Shown here one piece after another: positions 52,855-63,384 of a stretch of DNA of 64,000 nucleotides. Source of the DNA: Gillisella vitis (GTDB lineage Bacteria > Pseudomonadota > Alphaproteobacteria > Rhizobiales > Rhizobiaceae); the NCBI GenBank assembly GCA_009744235.1, contig WPHV01000003.1:310001-374000 (forward strand). The letters are read 5' to 3'. The first letter of the stretch is position 1. Each line of letters starts with the position of its first letter. The position numbers and the translations under genes were made by a program. The notes under the pieces are model-generated. The model saw only the letters and a program-made list of their open reading frames with translations, searched no databases and was not told where the DNA came from.

Positions 52855-54020
52855 CTTGATCTTCCCACGGATTTCGCAAAGGGAGTGTCTTCATCAACCG
52901 TTTCCTTGGAAACCGGCATCAACACGCGGAATAGTGTCCGGTTGCCCTGACTGTCGCATTCGACAATGCCGCCATGGCCGCCAATGATCTTGGCCACCAG
53001 CGCAAGGCCCAGGCCGGATCCGTTGGTCTTGGTGGTAATGAACGGATCAAACAGATGCGGCAGAAGGTCGGATGGCACTCCAGGACCATTATCGGCAACG
53101 CAGAATTCCAGCGGCAGCGAGATCTTTTCCCGCGATCCGGCAACCGACAGCCTTATGCCGGGGCGATAGGCTGTGGTCAGCTGGATTTCGCCATCGGCCC
53201 GGTCGCCGACCGCCTCGGCAGCATTCTTGATCAGGTTCAAAAACACCTGCACCAGTTGATCCCGGTTGGCAAACACCGGCGGCAGCGATGGATCGTAGCT
53301 CTCGGTGATCTTCAAATGCCGGGCAAAGCCCGCTTGGGCGATGGCCTTCACATGGTCCAGCACCGAATGGATATTGATCGAGGTGCGGTCCACGGGACGC
53401 TCGTCGGAAAAGATCTCCATACGGTCGACCAGCGAGACGATCCGGTCGGTCTCATCGCAGATCAGCCGCGTCAGGCTGCGATCTTCTGGAGGCACGGAGC
53501 TTTCCAGCAATTGCGCAGCCCCACGAATGCCAGACAGCGGGTTCTTGATTTCATGGGCAAGCATAGAGGCAAGACCGGTAACGGAGCGGGCGGCGGCACG
53601 GTGGGTGAGCTGGCGATCGATCTTGTCGGCCATCGAGCGTTCCTGAAACACCACCACAACAGCGCCCGGCTCGACAGTGACCGGTGCAACGTAGAGATCC
53701 ACCAGCTTATCCTGGCCAAGCCGGGGGGAACTGAGATCGACACGGTATTCATTGACCGGTGCCCGCCGCTCCCGCACCTGATCGATCAATTCCAGCAACG
53801 GACTGCCGAACGGAATGAAGGTGGAAATCTTGTGACGGGCGAGATGGCTGGCGCTGGCGCCGAAAAACGCCTCTGCCTCCCAATTGGCAAAAACGATATG
53901 TCCCTCGCCATTGACCATGACCACCGGGTTCTGGATGGCGTTGAGCACGGCCATCGCCAACACATTTCCAGCCGCTGGGCCAGCTCCCGAGCCATCGCCG
54001 GGTTTCATATCACTGCTCAT
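52851..54020 (-). CDS. ntrB: Nitrogen sensor histidine kinase NtrB (NR-II)
   Basis: 389 aa, cytoplasmic, no membrane segment. A PAS domain (about 20-130; [30 protein letters not shown]) is followed by HisKA with the phospho-His in [23 protein letters not shown] near 165 and HATPase_c with [13 protein letters not shown] (N box) and [19 protein letters not shown] (G boxes). Controlled by PII to phosphorylate NtrC. Overlaps dusB upstream and ntrC downstream by 4 nt each. Confidence 0.96.
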   Translation of the reverse strand: MSSDMKPGDGSGAGPAAGNVLAMAVLNAIQNPVVMVNGEGHIVFANWEAEAFFGASASHLARHKISTFIPFGSPLLELIDQVRERRAPVNEYRVDLSSPRLGQDKLVDLYVAPVTVEPGAVVVVFQERSMADKIDRQLTHRAAARSVTGLASMLAHEIKNPLSGIRGAAQLLESSVPPEDRSLTRLICDETDRIVSLVDRMEIFSDERPVDRTSINIHSVLDHVKAIAQAGFARHLKITESYDPSLPPVFANRDQLVQVFLNLIKNAAEAVGDRADGEIQLTTAYRPGIRLSVAGSREKISLPLEFCVADNGPGVPSDLLPHLFDPFITTKTNGSGLGLALVAKIIGGHGGIVECDSQGNRTLFRVLMPVSKETVDEDTPFAKSVGRSR

Positions 54021-55015
54021 GCGGCCTCCTCAAGCGGTCTTGGTGCCGCACCAGCCAACGCCGCAAACAGGCGGTCGGCGACATGGTCGGGATCTTTCGA
54101 TGTCATCAGCGCAGTCTTTTCGGCAGGATCAAGCTGCACACCATGCCGCTCCAGATACCAGCCGACATGTTTGCGCGCATGTCGAACGCCGACATGCGCG
54201 CCGTAATGATCCAGCATGGCGCGGTAATGGGCGACGGCAATCGCCGGAATTTCATCCGCGCTTGGTGGCGCATGACCAGCCAGCACGCCCGCATGCCAAG
54301 GACGGCCTTGGCAGGCCCGCCCCAGCATCAGCGCATCGGCGCCAGACCGGCGCAGGATCTCCTGCGCATCATCAAGTGTGTCGATATCACCATTGGCAAT
54401 CAGCGGAATGGAAATCGCCTCACGCACGGCGGCAATCGCATCCCAATCGGCCCGGCCTTCGTAAAACTGCATGCGAGTGCGGCCATGCACTGTGATCGCC
54501 TGCACACCGGCATCCTGCGCACGGCGCGACAGGTCCGGCGCGTTGATCGAATCGGAATCCCAGCCAAGCCGCATCTTCACGGTGACGGGGACTGAAACGG
54601 CCTTGACTGTCGCCTCGATCATCGCCAGCGCAATCTCCGGCTCGCGCATCAGCGCCGATCCGGCATAGCCGCCGATGACTTTTTTAGCGGGACACCCCAT
54701 ATTGATGTCGATAATATCGGCGCCATTGGCCTCGGCAATTTTCGCGGCCTCCGCCATCCAATGCGGATCGCGCCCGGCCAACTGCACCATGTGCGGCGTC
54801 AAGCCCGCACCTTTCAGCCGCGACCAGCTTTCCGCCGCATTGAACACCAGCTCGCGACTGGCAACCATTTCCGTCACCACCAGCCCTGCCCCATGGCGAA
54901 AGGCCAATTGCCGAAACGGCAGGTCGGTGACGCCGGACATCGGCGCGAGCACAACGCGGTTGCGAATAGCAACCGAGGCAATGCTAAACCCTGTCTGGAG
55001 ATCCGGCTGCGGCAA
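54017..55015 (-). CDS. dusB: tRNA-dihydrouridine synthase DusB (NifR3)
   Basis: 332 aa as read from TTG 55015. Family start segment is [24 protein letters not shown]-binding TIM barrel has the catalytic Cys in [21 protein letters not shown] near 105 and GNGDI as [16 protein letters not shown] near 215, with [12 protein letters not shown] between. It reduces uridine in the tRNA D loop. First gene of the dusB-ntrB-ntrC operon, an arrangement known from Rhizobium/Rhodobacter as nifR3-ntrBC. Confidence 0.94.
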   Translation of the reverse strand: MPQPDLQTGFSIASVAIRNRVVLAPMSGVTDLPFRQLAFRHGAGLVVTEMVASRELVFNAAESWSRLKGAGLTPHMVQLAGRDPHWMAEAAKIAEANGADIIDINMGCPAKKVIGGYAGSALMREPEIALAMIEATVKAVSVPVTVKMRLGWDSDSINAPDLSRRAQDAGVQAITVHGRTRMQFYEGRADWDAIAAVREAISIPLIANGDIDTLDDAQEILRRSGADALMLGRACQGRPWHAGVLAGHAPPSADEIPAIAVAHYRAMLDHYGAHVGVRHARKHVGWYLERHGVQLDPAEKTALMTSKDPDHVADRLFAALAGAAPRPLEEAA

Positions 55016-55180
55016 TTGTCTAACTTTCGGGCAAGATACTAATTTGCCCGATTTTTAGACATAAAAAAGATCATTGCCAAGCTCTTTCCAAGCGATACCG
55101 ACAATTTTTCGGGCAAATGCTGGAAAACTTTTAACCGCACCGATAGACAGGCGGAAATCTGTTTCAAACACTGGAATGAC

Positions 55181-56404
55181 ATGGTGCATATTCAAGCGGA
55201 CGGGGCAAGGTCAACAGCGGTGATATTGGTCGCGGCAGGCCGGGGAGAGCGCGCTGGCGCCTCCAGCGAGGGACCGAAGCAATATCGGAAGATTGGCGGC
55301 AAGCCGGTGATTGTCCATAGCCTGCAAGGCTTCGCAGATTTTCTCCCGCAGGCAGCGCTGATCGTCGTCATTCATCCCGATGACGAGGCTTTGCTGACCA
55401 AGGCTCTCGCCCCCTATCCACAACTCGCTGCCTCGCTGATCATCACCCACGGCGGCAAAACCCGGCAGCAATCGGTTCTGGCTGGCTTGAAAGCCTTGCG
55501 GGATCAAAAGCCGGATTATGTGCTGATCCATGACGCGGTTCGTCCATTTTTCGATCAGCCGATGCTGCAACGGATTATCGCCCGGCTTGACGACGGTGCC
55601 GATGCCGTCTTGCCCGCCATCCCGGTGGCCGATACGCTCAAACGCGGCGATGAGAACGCGCGAGTCGTTGATACTGTGGCGCGCAGCGGGCTTTTTGCGG
55701 CTCAGACACCGCAGAGCTTCCTCTATGGCAAGATAACGACTGCCCATGAAAACGCCGTAAGCGCCGGGCGGGACGATTTTACCGATGACGCCGCCATCGC
55801 CGAATGGGCAGGACTGACTGTCCACCTGGTGGAAGGCTCGCCTGACAACTTGAAACTGACCGTGAAACGGGATCTTGAAATGGCTGATGCCCGCCTCTCT
55901 CATAACGCTTTGCCCGATGTGCGCACCGGCAATGGCTATGATGTCCACCAACTCGTGCCGGGCGATGGTGTAACGCTCTGCGGCATTTTCATCGCCCATG
56001 ACCAGGCCTTGAGCGGCCATTCCGACGCCGATGTCGCCTTGCATGCCCTGACCGATGCGCTGCTGGCCACCTGCGGGGCTGGCGATATCGGCGACCACTT
56101 CCCGCCGTCAGATCCGCAATGGCGCGGCGCCGCGTCCCGGATCTTCCTGGAACATGCCGCAAACATCGTGCGCGAAGCGGGCGGCACGATTATGAATGCC
56201 GATATTTCGCTGATCGCTGAAGCACCGAAAATCGGCCCACATCGCCAGATCATGCGCGAAAAACTCTCGGAGATTCTCGGCATTGCGCTGGACCGCTGCT
56301 CGGTCAAAGCCACGACCAACGAGAAAATCGGCTTTGTCGGTCGGGGCGAAGGCATTGCGGCAATTGCCACTGCGACTGTGGTTTTCCAGGGAAAGCCGCA
56401 ATGA
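55181..56404 (+). CDS. ispDF: Bifunctional IspD/IspF (MEP pathway)
   Basis: 407 aa. IspD domain (1-235) makes [18 protein letters not shown]...[12 protein letters not shown] near 15-40 and HDAVRPFF near 115. IspF domain (about 250-405) makes ME-c[11 protein letters not shown] near 247, with metal ligands D and [32 protein letters not shown] near 285. The fusion is usual in alphaproteobacteria and bridges non-consecutive steps of isoprenoid precursor synthesis. It overlaps the next gene by 4 nt. Confidence 0.96.
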   Translation: MVHIQADGARSTAVILVAAGRGERAGASSEGPKQYRKIGGKPVIVHSLQGFADFLPQAALIVVIHPDDEALLTKALAPYPQLAASLIITHGGKTRQQSVLAGLKALRDQKPDYVLIHDAVRPFFDQPMLQRIIARLDDGADAVLPAIPVADTLKRGDENARVVDTVARSGLFAAQTPQSFLYGKITTAHENAVSAGRDDFTDDAAIAEWAGLTVHLVEGSPDNLKLTVKRDLEMADARLSHNALPDVRTGNGYDVHQLVPGDGVTLCGIFIAHDQALSGHSDADVALHALTDALLATCGAGDIGDHFPPSDPQWRGAASRIFLEHAANIVREAGGTIMNADISLIAEAPKIGPHRQIMREKLSEILGIALDRCSVKATTNEKIGFVGRGEGIAAIATATVVFQGKPQ

Positions 56405-56895
56405 GCCTGTTTCCCGACGATCTGGAAAAGGCTGCCCGGACCATCATTGAAGACTTCACCAGACGCGGCCTGACCATCGCCACCGCCGAATCCTGCACCG
56501 GCGGGCTGATCGCTGGCCTGCTGACTGAAATCGCCGGATCATCCGCCGTGGTGGATCGCGGCTACGTCACCTATTCCAACCAGGCGAAAATGGACATGCT
56601 GGGCGTGCCATCGCTGACGCTGGAAGCCTATGGTGCCGTATCGCGCCAAACGGCGCTGGCCATGGCCCACGGCGCCCTCTACCGCTCCGGCGCCTCCATT
56701 TCGGTTGCGGTGACCGGTATCGCCGGGCCGGGCGGTGGCAGCGATGAGAAGCCGGTGGGGCTGGTGCATCTGGCATCGGCCAGCCGATCCGGCGCAATCC
56801 TGCTTCACGCAATGCGTTATGGCGACCTTGGGCGTGAAGGCATACGGCTGGCAACTATTCGCACTGCGCTCGCCATGTTGGGCGAAATTGCTTAA
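56401..56895 (+). CDS. CinA-family protein (nicotinamide-nucleotide amidohydrolase type)
   Basis: 164 aa, corresponding to the C-terminal amidohydrolase domain of CinA (PncC). Diagnostic segments are [36 protein letters not shown] near the N-terminus and [21 protein letters not shown] near 100. PncC converts NMN to nicotinic acid mononucleotide in pyridine nucleotide recycling. Translationally coupled to ispDF. Confidence 0.9.
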   Translation: MSLFPDDLEKAARTIIEDFTRRGLTIATAESCTGGLIAGLLTEIAGSSAVVDRGYVTYSNQAKMDMLGVPSLTLEAYGAVSRQTALAMAHGALYRSGASISVAVTGIAGPGGGSDEKPVGLVHLASASRSGAILLHAMRYGDLGREGIRLATIRTALAMLGEIA

Positions 56896-56907
56896 TCGAC
56901 CGGCGCT

Positions 56908-57360
56908 TTAAGCGGTCCCATAAACCTTATTGGCCCTGGTCTCGAACGCCTCGGAAAACATCCGGAATGCCCGATCAAACATCGAGCCCATCAGGGCTCC
57001 GAGAATCATGCTTTTGAACTCGTAATCGATGTAGAAATTCACCGCGCAAGTGCCGTCGCCGAGGTCTTCAAAACGCCAGCGATTGTCGAGATATTTGAAC
57101 GGGCCTTCCAGATATTTGACATCAATGGCCCGCTCGTCCGGCTTCAGCAGGACTTGCGAAACGAAGGTCTCGCGGATCGCCTTGTAGCCCACGGTCATAT
57201 TGGCGATCAGCAAAGTCTTGCCGTCGCGCTCCTTGCGCGATTGCACGGCAAGCTCCTCACAAAGCGGCACGAATTCGGGATAGCGCTCGACATCGGCGAC
57301 GAGCTCATACATGCGATCGGCTGAGTGCTGGACAATACGGCGGGTTTCAAACTTCGGCAT
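56908..57360 (-). CDS. COQ10/RatA-type START-domain protein
   Basis: About 150 aa from ATG 57360 (MPKFETRRIVQHSADRMYELVADVERYPEFVPLCEEL), a type II SRPBCC/COQ10 fold with PFKYLDNRWRFEDLGDGTCAVNFYIDYEFKSMILGALMG. Mitochondrial/alphaproteobacterial members bind ubiquinone and help its use in respiration; the RatA 'toxin' label of E. coli homologues should not be read as evidence for a toxin-antitoxin system, as no antitoxin gene is present. Converges with the cinA-type gene. Confidence 0.88.
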   Translation of the reverse strand: MPKFETRRIVQHSADRMYELVADVERYPEFVPLCEELAVQSRKERDGKTLLIANMTVGYKAIRETFVSQVLLKPDERAIDVKYLEGPFKYLDNRWRFEDLGDGTCAVNFYIDYEFKSMILGALMGSMFDRAFRMFSEAFETRANKVYGTA

Positions 57361-57603
57361 AAGCCGCACTTAATCCTGCGCAACGGCAAGATCAAGAAGT
57401 CGCTCCTGTGGTTTGAGAAATTTACAAGGAAATTCCTCAAAACCGCAGTGGGATCTACCATCCTGATAAAAATTCACGACGAATTGAGGCCGAAATTTCC
57501 GATTGGTGGCAAGGTCTCTCCGGAGGTGCTAGCCTTCCGTTATTGAAAGTCACGATGTCACTAAGCTGTTTTAGAATCGAATTATTTTAGCAAGGAACCG
57601 CCA

Positions 57604-58929
57604 ATGGCCGCTCCCTCGACCAACGACAATATAGCCACCCCTAAACCTCTCCAGGGCAAAGAACTACGCAGGGTCATGCTGGCCAGCGTGATCGGCACCA
57701 CAATCGAGTGGTATGATCTGTTCATTTTCGCCACCGCTTCGGCTCTGGTGTTCAACAAGGTTTTCTTTCCCAGCGTCGATCCGCTGGTGGGTACGCTGCT
57801 GGCGTTCAGCACTTTCGCCTCCGCCTATCTGTCGCGTATGGTGGGCGCAGCCCTTTTCGGCCATTTCGGCGACAGGATGGGACGAAAATCGACATTGATG
57901 TTGTCGCTGAGCCTGATGGGTATTGCCACATTCGCCATCGGCCTGCTGCCCGGCTATGAAACACTCGGAGTATGGGCACCTATCCTCCTCGTCGTGCTGC
58001 GGCTTTTGCAAGGGCTGGCGCTGGGCGGCGAATGGGGCGGGGCCGTGCTTCTGGCGGTGGAACATGCTCCGCAAAACAAGCGCGGGCTTTACGGGTCCTG
58101 GGTGCAGATCGGTGTTCCCGCTGGTACGTTTCTGGCCAATTCCGCCTTCCTGGTGTTATCCTCGGCCCTCTCGGATCAGAGCTTCCTGCTCTGGGGTTGG
58201 CGGGTGGCGTTTCTGATCAGCATCGTGCTCTTCGCCATCGGCTTCTATGTGCGCATGTCGGTGAGCGAAACACCAGCATTCGCCCGCCACAGGCAAAAGG
58301 CAGAGACGCAACGAATGCCACTCGCCGATCTCATGCGGCGGCATTGGGCAAAGGTTCTGCTTGGCGGCTTTGCCACCCTGTCCATCGGCTCGTCTTTCAA
58401 TCTGATTGCGGTATTCGGCCTGTCCTATGGCACGCAGACGCTGCATTTTCCCAAACAGCAGGTCTTGGCGATGATCCTGATCGCCTGCGCGGTCTGCGTT
58501 GTGCTTCTGCCGGTGTTTGGCGCGCTTTCGGACCGGGTCGGTCGCCGAAACGTTATTCTGGCCGGCATTTTTGCGGAAATCCTGTTTGCTTTCCCAATGT
58601 TCTGGCTGATGGACCACGGCGGCTTGCCGTGCGTGCTTCTCGGATTCCTGCTGATGATGACAGCTTTTGCTGCCAATTTCGGACCGATTGCCACCTTTCT
58701 GTCAGAACTGTTCGAGACCGGCGTGCGCTATACCGGCCTGTCGATCTGCTACATGCTGGCCGGCGTGCTGGGCAGCGCGATGACCCCGATCATCACCTCC
58801 TGGCTGGTGGCCACCACTGGCAGCGCTGCTTCCGTGGCATGGTATATCATGGGAGCCTCCGCCGTTTCCGCCGTGACGCTGCTGGTGCTTTCCAGCCGCA
58901 GGCAACCGGCGGCAGCTTTCGCGGCATAA
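57604..58929 (+). CDS. MFS transporter, metabolite:H+ symporter (MHS) family
   Basis: 441 aa with 12 predicted membrane segments. MHS features: MLASVIGTTIEWYDLFIFATASALVF near the N-terminus, the loop 2-3 motif FGHFGDRMGRKSTLM near 90, and GLALGGEWGGAVLLAVEHAP near 140. MHS members carry dicarboxylates, shikimate, proline/betaine and other acids; the substrate is unknown. AAGGA precedes the ATG at 57604. It converges with the P-loop kinase pair. Confidence 0.9.
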   Translation: MAAPSTNDNIATPKPLQGKELRRVMLASVIGTTIEWYDLFIFATASALVFNKVFFPSVDPLVGTLLAFSTFASAYLSRMVGAALFGHFGDRMGRKSTLMLSLSLMGIATFAIGLLPGYETLGVWAPILLVVLRLLQGLALGGEWGGAVLLAVEHAPQNKRGLYGSWVQIGVPAGTFLANSAFLVLSSALSDQSFLLWGWRVAFLISIVLFAIGFYVRMSVSETPAFARHRQKAETQRMPLADLMRRHWAKVLLGGFATLSIGSSFNLIAVFGLSYGTQTLHFPKQQVLAMILIACAVCVVLLPVFGALSDRVGRRNVILAGIFAEILFAFPMFWLMDHGGLPCVLLGFLLMMTAFAANFGPIATFLSELFETGVRYTGLSICYMLAGVLGSAMTPIITSWLVATTGSAASVAWYIMGASAVSAVTLLVLSSRRQPAAAFAA

Positions 58930-58942
58930 AGCGGGAAGCGCC

Positions 58943-59512
58943 CTACCCCGAAGCGCCGACGAGGTCGAGAAAACGCGCGACCTCTCGGCGGGATTTCAGC
59001 ACCAGAACTGGAACGTCCGGGCCGTGAAGGTCGAAATTGCGGATGAAGATCGGTGCGTGCTTGCGCTCGAAATTCCAGATGTAAGAAAGGAATTCCCGAT
59101 CAGGCAACGGCTCCTTGCAGCCTTCGGCCATGGCAACGCGCACTTTTCCATAATTGCGTAACACCCGTCCAGCGATGCCTCGAAGGCAGGCCAGTCGAGA
59201 CATTTTCACCCAGATCACCAAGTCTGTTCGAGGCAGTCGCAAATCAAAGGTCGAGGGATTGCTTCCGTCCATCACCCAGCGTTCATGTGAGACCAGTTCA
59301 ACAACAATGTCTCGCTGAGCGTGCTTATCTCTTTGCTGCCAGCCGGGAAGCCAACGGACATCCCGATCGATCGACTGATAGTCGAGCCCAAAGCGAGACG
59401 CGAGTTTTTGCGACAAGGTGGTCTTACCACCTCCCGAACAACCAACAACCATGATCCTGTTACTGCGGCCAAGAAGACCGGCGGCGGCGGACATCTCCAC
59501 GTAACGCACCAT
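58943..59512 (-). CDS. P-loop adenylate kinase-like protein (FlaR/topology-modulation type), copy B
   Basis: About 189 aa from ATG 59512, with GGAGG 6 nt upstream. Walker A is VVGCSGGGKTTLSQKLA near 23-39, followed by LDYQSIDRDVRWLPGWQ, and Walker B-like LVIWVKM near 105. This is the adenylate-kinase-like group often annotated 'topology modulation protein' or FlaR; true substrate unknown. It starts 3 nt after a paralogue on the same strand. Confidence 0.82.
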   Translation of the reverse strand: MVRYVEMSAAAGLLGRSNRIMVVGCSGGGKTTLSQKLASRFGLDYQSIDRDVRWLPGWQQRDKHAQRDIVVELVSHERWVMDGSNPSTFDLRLPRTDLVIWVKMSRLACLRGIAGRVLRNYGKVRVAMAEGCKEPLPDREFLSYIWNFERKHAPIFIRNFDLHGPDVPVLVLKSRREVARFLDLVGASG

Positions 59513-59514
59513 GT

Positions 59515-60090
59515 CTACCTCCGCTGGCACCCGCCTAAAGCCGCTAGAAACTCATTGGTCTGCCGGTGCGACCTGAGAACGACAACCGGAAGGTCGGCCC
59601 GCGCATTTTCAAACTGCGCCTGAAACTGCGGCACTTCTTTCGCCTCGAAATTCCAGACATATTGAAGAAAGGGCCAATCGATCTTTTCAGGACATCCCGG
59701 CGCCATCTCTGGCCTGACCGTTCCGCGATGTTTCAGCCAACGCGACAGAACACCGTAGATCGATAGGTGGCGCGGCGGGCGCATCCAGATCACCATGTCG
59801 GCGCGCGCCAGCCTGGCTGGCAGGCTGCCGGGGCTGTTGCCGTCGATAATCCACCTCTCACCGGCCACGAACTGATGCATCAACTCAAGCGCTTCCGGCC
59901 TTGGCCTCAGCTTCCAGCCGGGTAGCCAGAAGACGTCGCGATCCATGGAGATGTAGTCGAGGCCCAGCCGCTCGCACAGAATTTGCGATAGTGTACTCTT
60001 GCCGCTGCCGGAGCAGCCGACCACGCAGATGCGCTTGGCCGAGTTCAACAGTGCTGCCGCATCGTCAAGCTTGTCGATATATCGTGCCAT
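59515..60090 (-). CDS. P-loop adenylate kinase-like protein (FlaR/topology-modulation type), copy A
   Basis: 191 aa. Walker A is VVGCSGSGKSTLSQILC near 25-41, then LDYISMDRDVFWLPGW, ERWIIDGNSPGSLPARLARADMVIWMRPPRH and YVWNFEAKEVPQF. It is clearly a paralogue of the following gene (58943-59512): aligned motifs include GLDY.S.DRDV.WLPGW, ERW..DG..P and WNFE.K..P.F. Upstream member of the tandem pair. Confidence 0.82.
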   Translation of the reverse strand: MARYIDKLDDAAALLNSAKRICVVGCSGSGKSTLSQILCERLGLDYISMDRDVFWLPGWKLRPRPEALELMHQFVAGERWIIDGNSPGSLPARLARADMVIWMRPPRHLSIYGVLSRWLKHRGTVRPEMAPGCPEKIDWPFLQYVWNFEAKEVPQFQAQFENARADLPVVVLRSHRQTNEFLAALGGCQRR

Positions 60091-60110
60091 GCATCACCTG
60101 CAAACTTTAA

Positions 60111-60136
60111 AGCCCGACGCTTATAGGCGACGGGCT
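60111..60136 (-). terminator. Terminator-like hairpin after lipA
   Basis: On the minus strand, AGCCCG-T-CGC and GCG-T-CGGGCT form a stem with one T-T mismatch around a 6-nt loop, followed by TTTAAAG. It lies about 30 nt after the lipA stop and just upstream of the P-loop kinase pair. Confidence 0.6.
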
Positions 60137-60167
60137 CCAATCTCGGCAAGCATCATGTAGCGGAAAT

Positions 60168-61139
60168 CTACTCCGCTGCCGCCAGCAGCTTCTTTTCGCG
60201 GTTGGCCTTCAACCGGGCAAAATCGTCGCCGGCATGGTGAGAGGAGCGGGTGAGCGGGCTGGAGGCGACCATCAGGAAGCCCTTGGTATAGGCAATATCC
60301 TCATAGGACTTGAATTCTTCCGGCGTCACGAAGCGTTCCACCTTGTGGTGCTTACGGGTCGGCTGGAGATATTGGCCTATGGTCAGAAAATCCACATCCG
60401 CAGTGCGCAAGTCGTCCATCAATTGCAACACTTCGTTACGCTCTTCGCCAAGACCAACCATGATGCCGGATTTGGTAAACATTGTCGGGTCGAGTTCCTT
60501 GACCCGCTGCAACAACCGGACAGAGTGGAAATAACGGGCGCCCGGACGGACCGTGAGGTAATTGCCCGGAACGGTTTCCATATTGTGGTTGAAGACGTCG
60601 GGCTTGGCGGCAACGACACGCTCCAGCGCACCGGGCTTTTTCAAAAAGTCCGGCGTCAGGATTTCGATGGTCGTGGCGGGCGAAGCCTCGCGGATGGCCC
60701 AGATCACCTGTTCGAAATGCTCGGCGCCGCCATCGGCCAGGTCATCGCGGTCCACGGACGTGATGACCACATGCGACAGGCCCATTTGGCGCACGGCCTT
60801 GGCCACATTGGCAGGCTCTTCGCGGTCAAGCGCATTCGGCTTGCCGGTCGCCACATTGCAGAAGGCGCAGGCGCGGGTGCAAATCTCACCCATGATCATG
60901 AAGGTGGCGTGCTTCTTTTCCCAGCACTCGCCGATATTCGGGCAGCCCGCTTCTTCGCAGACGGTGACCAGCTTGTGGGAACGCACCAGTTCGCGGGTTT
61001 CCTGATAGCCCTTGGAGGTCGGAGCTTTCACCCTGATCCATTCCGGCTTGCGCAGCACTTCCGTATCCGGCTTGTGAGCCTTCTCCGGGTGGCGGATGCG
61101 CTTGTCGTCCGGCTTGGTTCTATCGAGGATGGTAACCAT
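60168..61139 (-). CDS. lipA: Lipoyl synthase LipA
   Basis: 323 aa radical SAM enzyme. The auxiliary cluster cysteines are [12 protein letters not shown] (about 61-72), the radical SAM motif is CTRACAFC (about 87-94), and the C-terminal [10 protein letters not shown] stretch contributes the conserved Ser ligand. It inserts two sulfurs into octanoyl-lipoyl domains of 2-oxoacid dehydrogenases. It lies near lpdA, whose product uses the lipoyl cofactor's partners. Confidence 0.96.
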   Translation of the reverse strand: MVTILDRTKPDDKRIRHPEKAHKPDTEVLRKPEWIRVKAPTSKGYQETRELVRSHKLVTVCEEAGCPNIGECWEKKHATFMIMGEICTRACAFCNVATGKPNALDREEPANVAKAVRQMGLSHVVITSVDRDDLADGGAEHFEQVIWAIREASPATTIEILTPDFLKKPGALERVVAAKPDVFNHNMETVPGNYLTVRPGARYFHSVRLLQRVKELDPTMFTKSGIMVGLGEERNEVLQLMDDLRTADVDFLTIGQYLQPTRKHHKVERFVTPEEFKSYEDIAYTKGFLMVASSPLTRSSHHAGDDFARLKANREKKLLAAAE

Positions 61140-61178
61140 CGTGTTTCCTTTGCCGCCGATGAGCGGTTTTAAAAGTCT

Positions 61179-61427
61179 TTATTTCCGCACCAGCTTGGCG
61201 ACGAACAGCAGAATACAGGCGCCGATAAAGCTGGTGATCAGATAGCCAACCCAGTCGCTGGCGACGAAAATGTCAAAGCGCCGGAAAATAGCATTGGCGA
61301 TGACCGAGCCGATAATGCCGATGACGATGTTCATGAAAATGCCGAAGCGCATGTCCATCAACTTGCCTGCCAGCCATCCGGCCAGACCACCCACGAAGAT
61401 CGCCGTCAACCAGCCCACATTTTCCAT
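61179..61427 (-). CDS. GlsB/YeaQ/YmgE family small membrane protein
   Basis: 82 aa with three hydrophobic segments (WLTAIFVGGLAGWLAGKL, IFMNIVIGIIGSVIANAIF, WVGYLITSFIGACILLFVAKLV). This matches the transglycosylase-associated / GlsB stress-response family. Function not defined. Between lpdA and lipA on the same strand. Confidence 0.88.
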   Translation of the reverse strand: MENVGWLTAIFVGGLAGWLAGKLMDMRFGIFMNIVIGIIGSVIANAIFRRFDIFVASDWVGYLITSFIGACILLFVAKLVRK

Positions 61428-61497
61428 CGTCTATCCTCTGTTGCCCGCCCCTATATAGCGAGCCGGGCAATGTCTCGCAATGTCACTGTCCGACGGG

Positions 61498-62943
61498 TCA
61501 GGCGTTCAGCACCTTGCCATAGGCATCAAGCACGCTTTCCTTCATCATTTCCGACAGTGTCGGATGCGGGAAGATGGTGTGCATCAGCTCTTCTTCTGTC
61601 GTCTCCAGGTTCATGGCGACCACGAAGCCCTGGATCAGCTCGGTCACTTCCGCGCCGACCATATGCGCACCGATCAATTCGCCGGTCTTCTTGTCGAAGA
61701 TCGTCTTGATCATGCCATTGTCTTCACCAAGCGCGATGGCCTTGCCATTGGCGTTGAAATTGTAGCGACCGACGCGGATCTCGCGGCCCTGTTCCTTCGC
61801 CTTGGCTTCCGTGAGACCAACCGAGGCGACCTGCGGATTGCAATAGGTGCAGCCAGGAATCAGAGACTTGTTCATGGGATGGACATGCGGCAGACCGGCG
61901 ATCTTTTCGATGCAGACCACGCCTTCATGCTCGGCCTTATGGGCCAGCATTGGCGGACCGGCAACATCGCCGATGGCATAAAGGCCCGGCACATTGGTCT
62001 TGCCATAGCCATCAATGACGATGCAGCCGCGATCCGTCTTGACGCCCAAAGCTTCCAGACCGAGATTTTCGATATTGCCCTGCACGCCGACAGCCGAGAT
62101 CAGCCGGTCAGCCGTAATCTGCTGCACCTTGCCATCCTTGGTCTCGACATGAGCGGTGATGGAATTGGCACCCTTTTCGACCTTGGAAACCTTGGCCTCG
62201 GTGATGATCTTCAAGCCGCGCTTTTCCAGAGCCTTGCGGGCGATGGTGGAGATTTCCACGTCCTCGACCGGCATGATATTGGCCATCAGCTCAACCACGG
62301 TGACATCGACACCCATGGAGCGATAGAAGGACGCAAACTCGATGCCGATGGCGCCTGAGCCCATGACGACGATGGATTTCGGCATGAAATCCGGCTTCAT
62401 CGCCTCGAAATAGGTCCAGATCAGCTTGCCATCCGGCTCGGTGCCGGGAAGAGCACGCGGACGCGCGCCGGTGGCGACGATGATATGCTTGGCCGTATAG
62501 GTGCCCTCACCCAGAACGCCCTTCGGAACCGGATTTTGCGGCTGCACGGCAGGCTTGGACGATGCGCCGACGACGATCTCGTTTGGCTTGGTGAGCTTGG
62601 CCTCACCCCAGATCACATCGATCTTGTTCTTCTTCATCAAATAGGCAACGCCGCCGTTAAGACGGGCCGATACGCCGCGCGACCGGGCAACAACGTCTTT
62701 CACATCGGCGGTCATCGTGCCGTTCAGCGTCAGGCCGTAGCTCTTGGCGTGATTGGCATGATCGAGAATTTCCGCCGACCGCAGCAGCGCCTTGGTGGGG
62801 ATACAGCCCCAGTTGAGGCAGATGCCGCCAAGATGCTCGCGCTCGACAATCGCGATTTTCAGGCCAAGCTGTGCTGCACGGATCGCAGTCACATAGCCGC
62901 CAGGGCCGGACCCGATGATGATGACGTCATAAGCATTCGACAT
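61498..62943 (-). CDS. lpdA: Dihydrolipoamide dehydrogenase (E3)
   Basis: 481 aa from ATG 62943 (MSNAYDVIIIGSG); the frame runs to 63015. FAD motif IIGSGPGGYVTAIRAA, redox disulfide GGICLNWGCIP near 42-52, NAD motif VVMGSGAIGIEFASFY near 195, second FAD motif GLYAIGDVAGPPMLAHKA near 320, and catalytic HPTLSE near the C-terminus. Oxidises lipoyl groups of pyruvate, 2-oxoglutarate or glycine complexes. No E1/E2 genes are in view. Upstream is the DUF465 gene. Confidence 0.95.
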   Translation of the reverse strand: MSNAYDVIIIGSGPGGYVTAIRAAQLGLKIAIVEREHLGGICLNWGCIPTKALLRSAEILDHANHAKSYGLTLNGTMTADVKDVVARSRGVSARLNGGVAYLMKKNKIDVIWGEAKLTKPNEIVVGASSKPAVQPQNPVPKGVLGEGTYTAKHIIVATGARPRALPGTEPDGKLIWTYFEAMKPDFMPKSIVVMGSGAIGIEFASFYRSMGVDVTVVELMANIMPVEDVEISTIARKALEKRGLKIITEAKVSKVEKGANSITAHVETKDGKVQQITADRLISAVGVQGNIENLGLEALGVKTDRGCIVIDGYGKTNVPGLYAIGDVAGPPMLAHKAEHEGVVCIEKIAGLPHVHPMNKSLIPGCTYCNPQVASVGLTEAKAKEQGREIRVGRYNFNANGKAIALGEDNGMIKTIFDKKTGELIGAHMVGAEVTELIQGFVVAMNLETTEEELMHTIFPHPTLSEMMKESVLDAYGKVLNA

Positions 62944-63021
62944 AGGCGCTTCCACTCCTCGGTTTCCTTGGGGTTGCGCCTCTCGGCCCAACCCGTGACG
63001 GGACTGGAAGCGCAACCGGCT

Positions 63022-63288
63022 TTATAATGCCGGTGTCTCGGCCTCCGGTTCGTGACGAACCAGCATCCCGTAGATTTCATCCTTGAGCCGCATCCGCTTC
63101 TTCCTGAGGTCTTCCATATGGAAGTCGTCGAGCGGCTCTATATCGGTTTCAGCGCGGTGAACCTGCCGGTTGATCTCGTGATAGGCATCGAACAGCCGGA
63201 CGAAATGGCCGTCCGTTTCCTTCAAATGCCGCATCAGAGTCACAAATTCCGGAAATTCCTCTGCCAGTTCATGCGGTGTGTTGGACAT
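63022..63288 (-). CDS. DUF465 (YdcH-like) small protein
   Basis: 88 aa, predicted helical hairpin (LAEEFPEFVTLMRHLKETDGHFVRLFDAYHEINRQVHRAETDIEPLDDFHMEDLRKKRMRLKDEIYGML). Matches DUF465/YdcH; function unknown. Charge-rich, no membrane segment. Upstream of lpdA, 78 nt apart. Confidence 0.86.
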   Translation of the reverse strand: MSNTPHELAEEFPEFVTLMRHLKETDGHFVRLFDAYHEINRQVHRAETDIEPLDDFHMEDLRKKRMRLKDEIYGMLVRHEPEAETPAL

Positions 63289-63384
63289 GATCTTTCCCCC
63301 TTCAAGGTTGCAAGATCATTTTAAACCCGCCGCATTGTCGTTCATTGATTCCAATCAACCCGTGTTGCCGTCGATGCTTTCCCT

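Noticed and set aside
56908..57360. Possible RatA toxin of a toxin-antitoxin pair
   Set aside because: No antitoxin-like gene is adjacent; the START/COQ10 fold in alphaproteobacteria is linked to ubiquinone use, so a TA reading is not supported.
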